A program made the position numbers and the translations under genes. A stretch of DNA of 14,951 bases from DASSKA01 sp035765755. Its GTDB lineage: Bacteria; Actinomycetota; Actinomycetes; Propionibacteriales; Nocardioidaceae. The notes below the pieces were generated by a model, which was not told the origin of the DNA, did no database searches, and worked only from the letters and a program-made list of their open reading frames with translations. Each line of letters begins with the position of its first letter. Within the stretch, counting starts at the first letter, position 1. The stretch covers positions 1 to 14,951 of the forward strand of contig DASTWW010000034.1 in NCBI GenBank assembly GCA_035765755.1, written 5' to 3'. Of the stretch, positions 13,270 through 14,951 are shown piece by piece.

Positions 13270-14250
13270 TCACTGGCCGAGGCCTGGGGTGGTGAACCCG
13301 CCGCCCATCGGGCCGCCGTCCATCGGCTTGCCCAGGTCGGCGGCGATCTTGGCCAGCTGCTCGAGCCGCTGCTCGAGGGACGGGTGGGTGGAGGTCAGCG
13401 TCCGGAGGCTGGCACCGCTGATCGCCGGGGCGATGAAGAACGCGTTCATGGTCTGCGCGGAGCGCAGGTCGCGGTTCGGGATGGCGGCGATCTCGCCGGT
13501 GATCTTGGTCAGCGCGCTGGCCAGCGCCGACGGCTTCTGGGTCAGGATCGCGCCGGAGCGGTCCGCGCACAGCTCGCGGTAGCGGGAGAGCAGCCGGGTC
13601 AGCAGGAAGCTGATCGCGTAGACGACGAGGCTGATCGCCAGGGCGACCAGCAGCATGACCGCGCCGCCGCCGTTGTCGTCATCGTCGTCGCGGCCGCCGC
13701 CGAACCAGAGGCCGTACTGCGCGCCGCGGGTCGCCATCCCGGCGATGATGCCGGCCGAGGAGGCCAGGGTCATCACCAGCACGTCGCGGTGCGCGACGTG
13801 GGACAGCTCGTGGGCGAGCACGCCCTCGAGCTCCTCCACGGTGAGCCGGTCGAGGATGCCGGTGGTCACGCAGACCGCCGACCGGCTGGGCGAACGGCCG
13901 GTCGCGAACGCGTTGGGCATGTCGGTGTAGGAGATCGCCACCCGCGGCTTGGGCATGTCCGCGGTCGCGCACAGCCGGTCGACCACCCCGTGCAGCTCCG
14001 GCGCCTCCTCCGGGGTCACGTCGCGGGCCCGCATGGCGCGCAGCGCCATCTTGTCGGAGTTGTACCACTGGTACCAGGCGATGCCGATGCCGACGAGGCC
14101 GATGATCGGCACCAGCCCGCCGTAGCCGGCGTTCCCGGCGACGTACATCAGCGCGACGATCAGCGCCACGAACAGCGCACCGAGCAGGAACATCACCAGC
14201 GTCATCCGGGCGGTGAGCCCGGTGTCGTTGACGAAACGGGTCTTGGCCAT
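13270..14250 (-). CDS. htpX: Zinc metalloprotease HtpX
   Basis: A 326-residue membrane-bound M48 metalloprotease that degrades misfolded membrane proteins. The zinc site is complete: HELSH (H147, E148, H151) in VLAHELSHVAHRD and the third ligand E226 in SRYRELCADRSGA. Four membrane segments are predicted, near 15-36, 45-62, 158-178 and 196-220. An acidic run of five aspartates (188-192) after GGGR lies in the loop between the last two. NAFATG (113-118) is the conserved upstream strand of the family. A Gly/Pro/Met-rich tail (308-326) extends past the conserved DTHP-like STHPSLEQRLEQLAKI. The ATG shares one nucleotide with the pspAA stop (TGATG), so the genes are coupled. The association of HtpX with PspA/PspAA/PspAB is known in actinobacteria and fits a membrane-stress operon. 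Confidence 0.95.
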   Translation of the reverse strand: MAKTRFVNDTGLTARMTLVMFLLGALFVALIVALMYVAGNAGYGGLVPIIGLVGIGIAWYQWYNSDKMALRAMRARDVTPEEAPELHGVVDRLCATADMPKPRVAISYTDMPNAFATGRSPSRSAVCVTTGILDRLTVEELEGVLAHELSHVAHRDVLVMTLASSAGIIAGMATRGAQYGLWFGGGRDDDDDNGGGAVMLLVALAISLVVYAISFLLTRLLSRYRELCADRSGAILTQKPSALASALTKITGEIAAIPNRDLRSAQTMNAFFIAPAISGASLRTLTSTHPSLEQRLEQLAKIAADLGKPMDGGPMGGGFTTPGLGQ

Positions 14251-14528
14251 CAGCCCGGGATCAGCCCCTCGTCGGTGAGCAGATCCCGCACCTCCTCGAG
14301 TGTCGCGTCCGCGGGCGGGAGAATCAGGTCTGAATCCTTCAACGCGTCGGCGGGCAGGGGTGTTCCCCCGGTGCGTACGGCGTCGAGCAGCGCCGCCATG
14401 GTGCGCGCGAAGGTCGCCTCGTCACCGGACTCCACAGCCGCCTCCACCTCGTCGTCGAGCCGGTTCAGGGCGTCCAGCTGGTCGTCGGACACCTCCCACT
14501 GGCCCTCCTCGAGGATCCGGACGATCAC
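14250..14528 (-). CDS. pspAA: PspA-associated protein PspAA
   Basis: A 92-residue small acidic protein of the PspAA family, which accompanies PspA in actinobacteria and archaea. The N-terminal MIVRILEEGQWEVSDDQLDAL (1-21) and LNRLDDEVEAAVESGDE, then FARTMAALLDAVRTGG (40-55), show the compact helix-strand layout of that family, and the C-terminus ends LTDEGLIPG. No signal peptide or membrane segment is present. The GTG start at 14528 overlaps the PspA stop as GTGA and its own stop overlaps the htpX start, so pspA, pspAA and htpX are read as one coupled unit. Its biochemical role is undefined; assisting PspA assembly at the membrane is an inference from constant linkage. Confidence 0.88.
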   Translation of the reverse strand: MIVRILEEGQWEVSDDQLDALNRLDDEVEAAVESGDEATFARTMAALLDAVRTGGTPLPADALKDSDLILPPADATLEEVRDLLTDEGLIPG

Positions 14529-14951
14529 GCCGACCCCTCCTCGTGGGTCTGCTTGGCGGACTCCTCCGCGGCCGGGGTCGCGTCCCCGGACTCGAGGGCG
14601 CCCTGCTGGTCCGAGCTGCCGGCCTTCAGCGCGGCGAGCTCGGCCTCGACGTCGGTCTGGGAGGACATCGCCTGCAGCTCGCGGGCGATGTCGTCGCCGC
14701 CGCTGAGCTGGGAGGCGTCATCCAGCGCGCCGGAGGCGATCAGCTCGTCGATCGCCCCGGCGCGGGCCTGCATCTGCGCGGTCTTGTCCTCCGCCCGCTG
14801 CACGGCCATGCCGACGTCGCCCATCTCCTCGGAGATCCCGGAGAACGCCTCGTTGATCCGGGTCTGCGCCTCGGCGGCGGTGTAGGTGGCCTTGATGGTC
14901 TCCTTGCGGGTCCGGAAGGCCTCGACCTTGGCCTGCAGCCGCTGCGAGGCC
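14525..14951 (-). CDS. pspA: Phage-shock protein A (PspA/IM30), C-terminal part
   Basis: The last 141 residues of a PspA/Vipp1-like membrane-remodelling, ESCRT-III-like protein; the N-terminal half lies beyond the window. The visible part starts ASQRLQAKVEAFRTRKETI and continues ATYTAAEAQTRINEAFSGIS, then MGDVGMAVQRAEDKTAQMQA and RAGAIDELIASGAL, which is the characteristic helical C-terminal half of actinobacterial PspA. A low-complexity Ser/Glu/Ala-rich tail of about 40 residues ends EEGSA. PspA assembles on the inner membrane face and protects it under stress. It is the first visible gene of the operon pspA-pspAA-htpX-pspAB-kinase and overlaps pspAA by 4 nt. The operon promoter is not in the window. 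An internal ATG at 14824 is not the real start, because the reading frame continues unbroken to the window edge with PspA sequence. Confidence 0.93.
   Translation of the reverse strand, partial: ASQRLQAKVEAFRTRKETIKATYTAAEAQTRINEAFSGISEEMGDVGMAVQRAEDKTAQMQARAGAIDELIASGALDDASQLSGGDDIARELQAMSSQTDVEAELAALKAGSSDQQGALESGDATPAAEESAKQTHEEGSA

Noticed and set aside
13120..14706. A 528-residue open frame on the plus strand
   Set aside because: It is antisense to htpX, pspAA and pspA, which are clearly coding, and shows no domain.

Overview
This is high-GC, gene-dense bacterial DNA. The PspA/PspAA/HtpX/PspAB set, an Rpf resuscitation factor behind a c-di-AMP riboswitch, ATGA/GTGA overlaps between operon genes and a likely leaderless GTG start all indicate an actinobacterium. 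A Nocardioides-like member of the Propionibacteriales fits best, but the genus is inferred from protein style only.

Layout. (1) 1-695, minus: 5' part of a PfkB-type adenosine/sugar kinase (cbhK/adoK type), cut by the window edge. (2) 836-5367, plus: a small secreted protein of unknown function, then an overlapping operon of a PadR regulator, an ABC ATPase and a 10-TM FtsX-type permease. A nested palindromic operator lies over the padR start, and a 30-bp perfect palindrome terminates the operon. (3) 5493-7043, minus: an ErpA/HesB-type Fe-S insertion protein and a glycerate kinase. (4) 7070-8056, plus: a perfect 37-bp tandem duplication in the divergent promoter region, then a GNAT acetyltransferase gene that looks leaderless. 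(5) 8115-11408, plus: two paralogous secreted proteins of unknown function, each with six conserved cysteines, flanking an Rpf-LysM cell-wall hydrolase whose leader carries a ydaO-type c-di-AMP riboswitch. (6) 11443-14951, minus: a phage-shock-type envelope-stress operon in the order pspA (partial), pspAA, htpX, pspAB, and a soluble GAF histidine kinase. Most junctions in it overlap.

How the genes work together. Blocks 5 and 6 both concern the cell envelope. Block 5 exports a peptidoglycan-cleaving resuscitation factor under c-di-AMP control, beside two sister proteins that may be secreted partners. Block 6 protects the membrane and ends in a kinase translationally coupled to pspAB, with no response regulator in view. 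Block 2 is a self-contained regulated exporter. It sits between cbhK and the erpA/glycerate kinase pair, which I recall lying close together in other actinobacteria, so it may be a lineage-specific insertion.

The most novel-looking element is the riboswitch-rpf locus bracketed by the two paralogs. No tRNA, rRNA, CRISPR array, transposase or phage gene was found.
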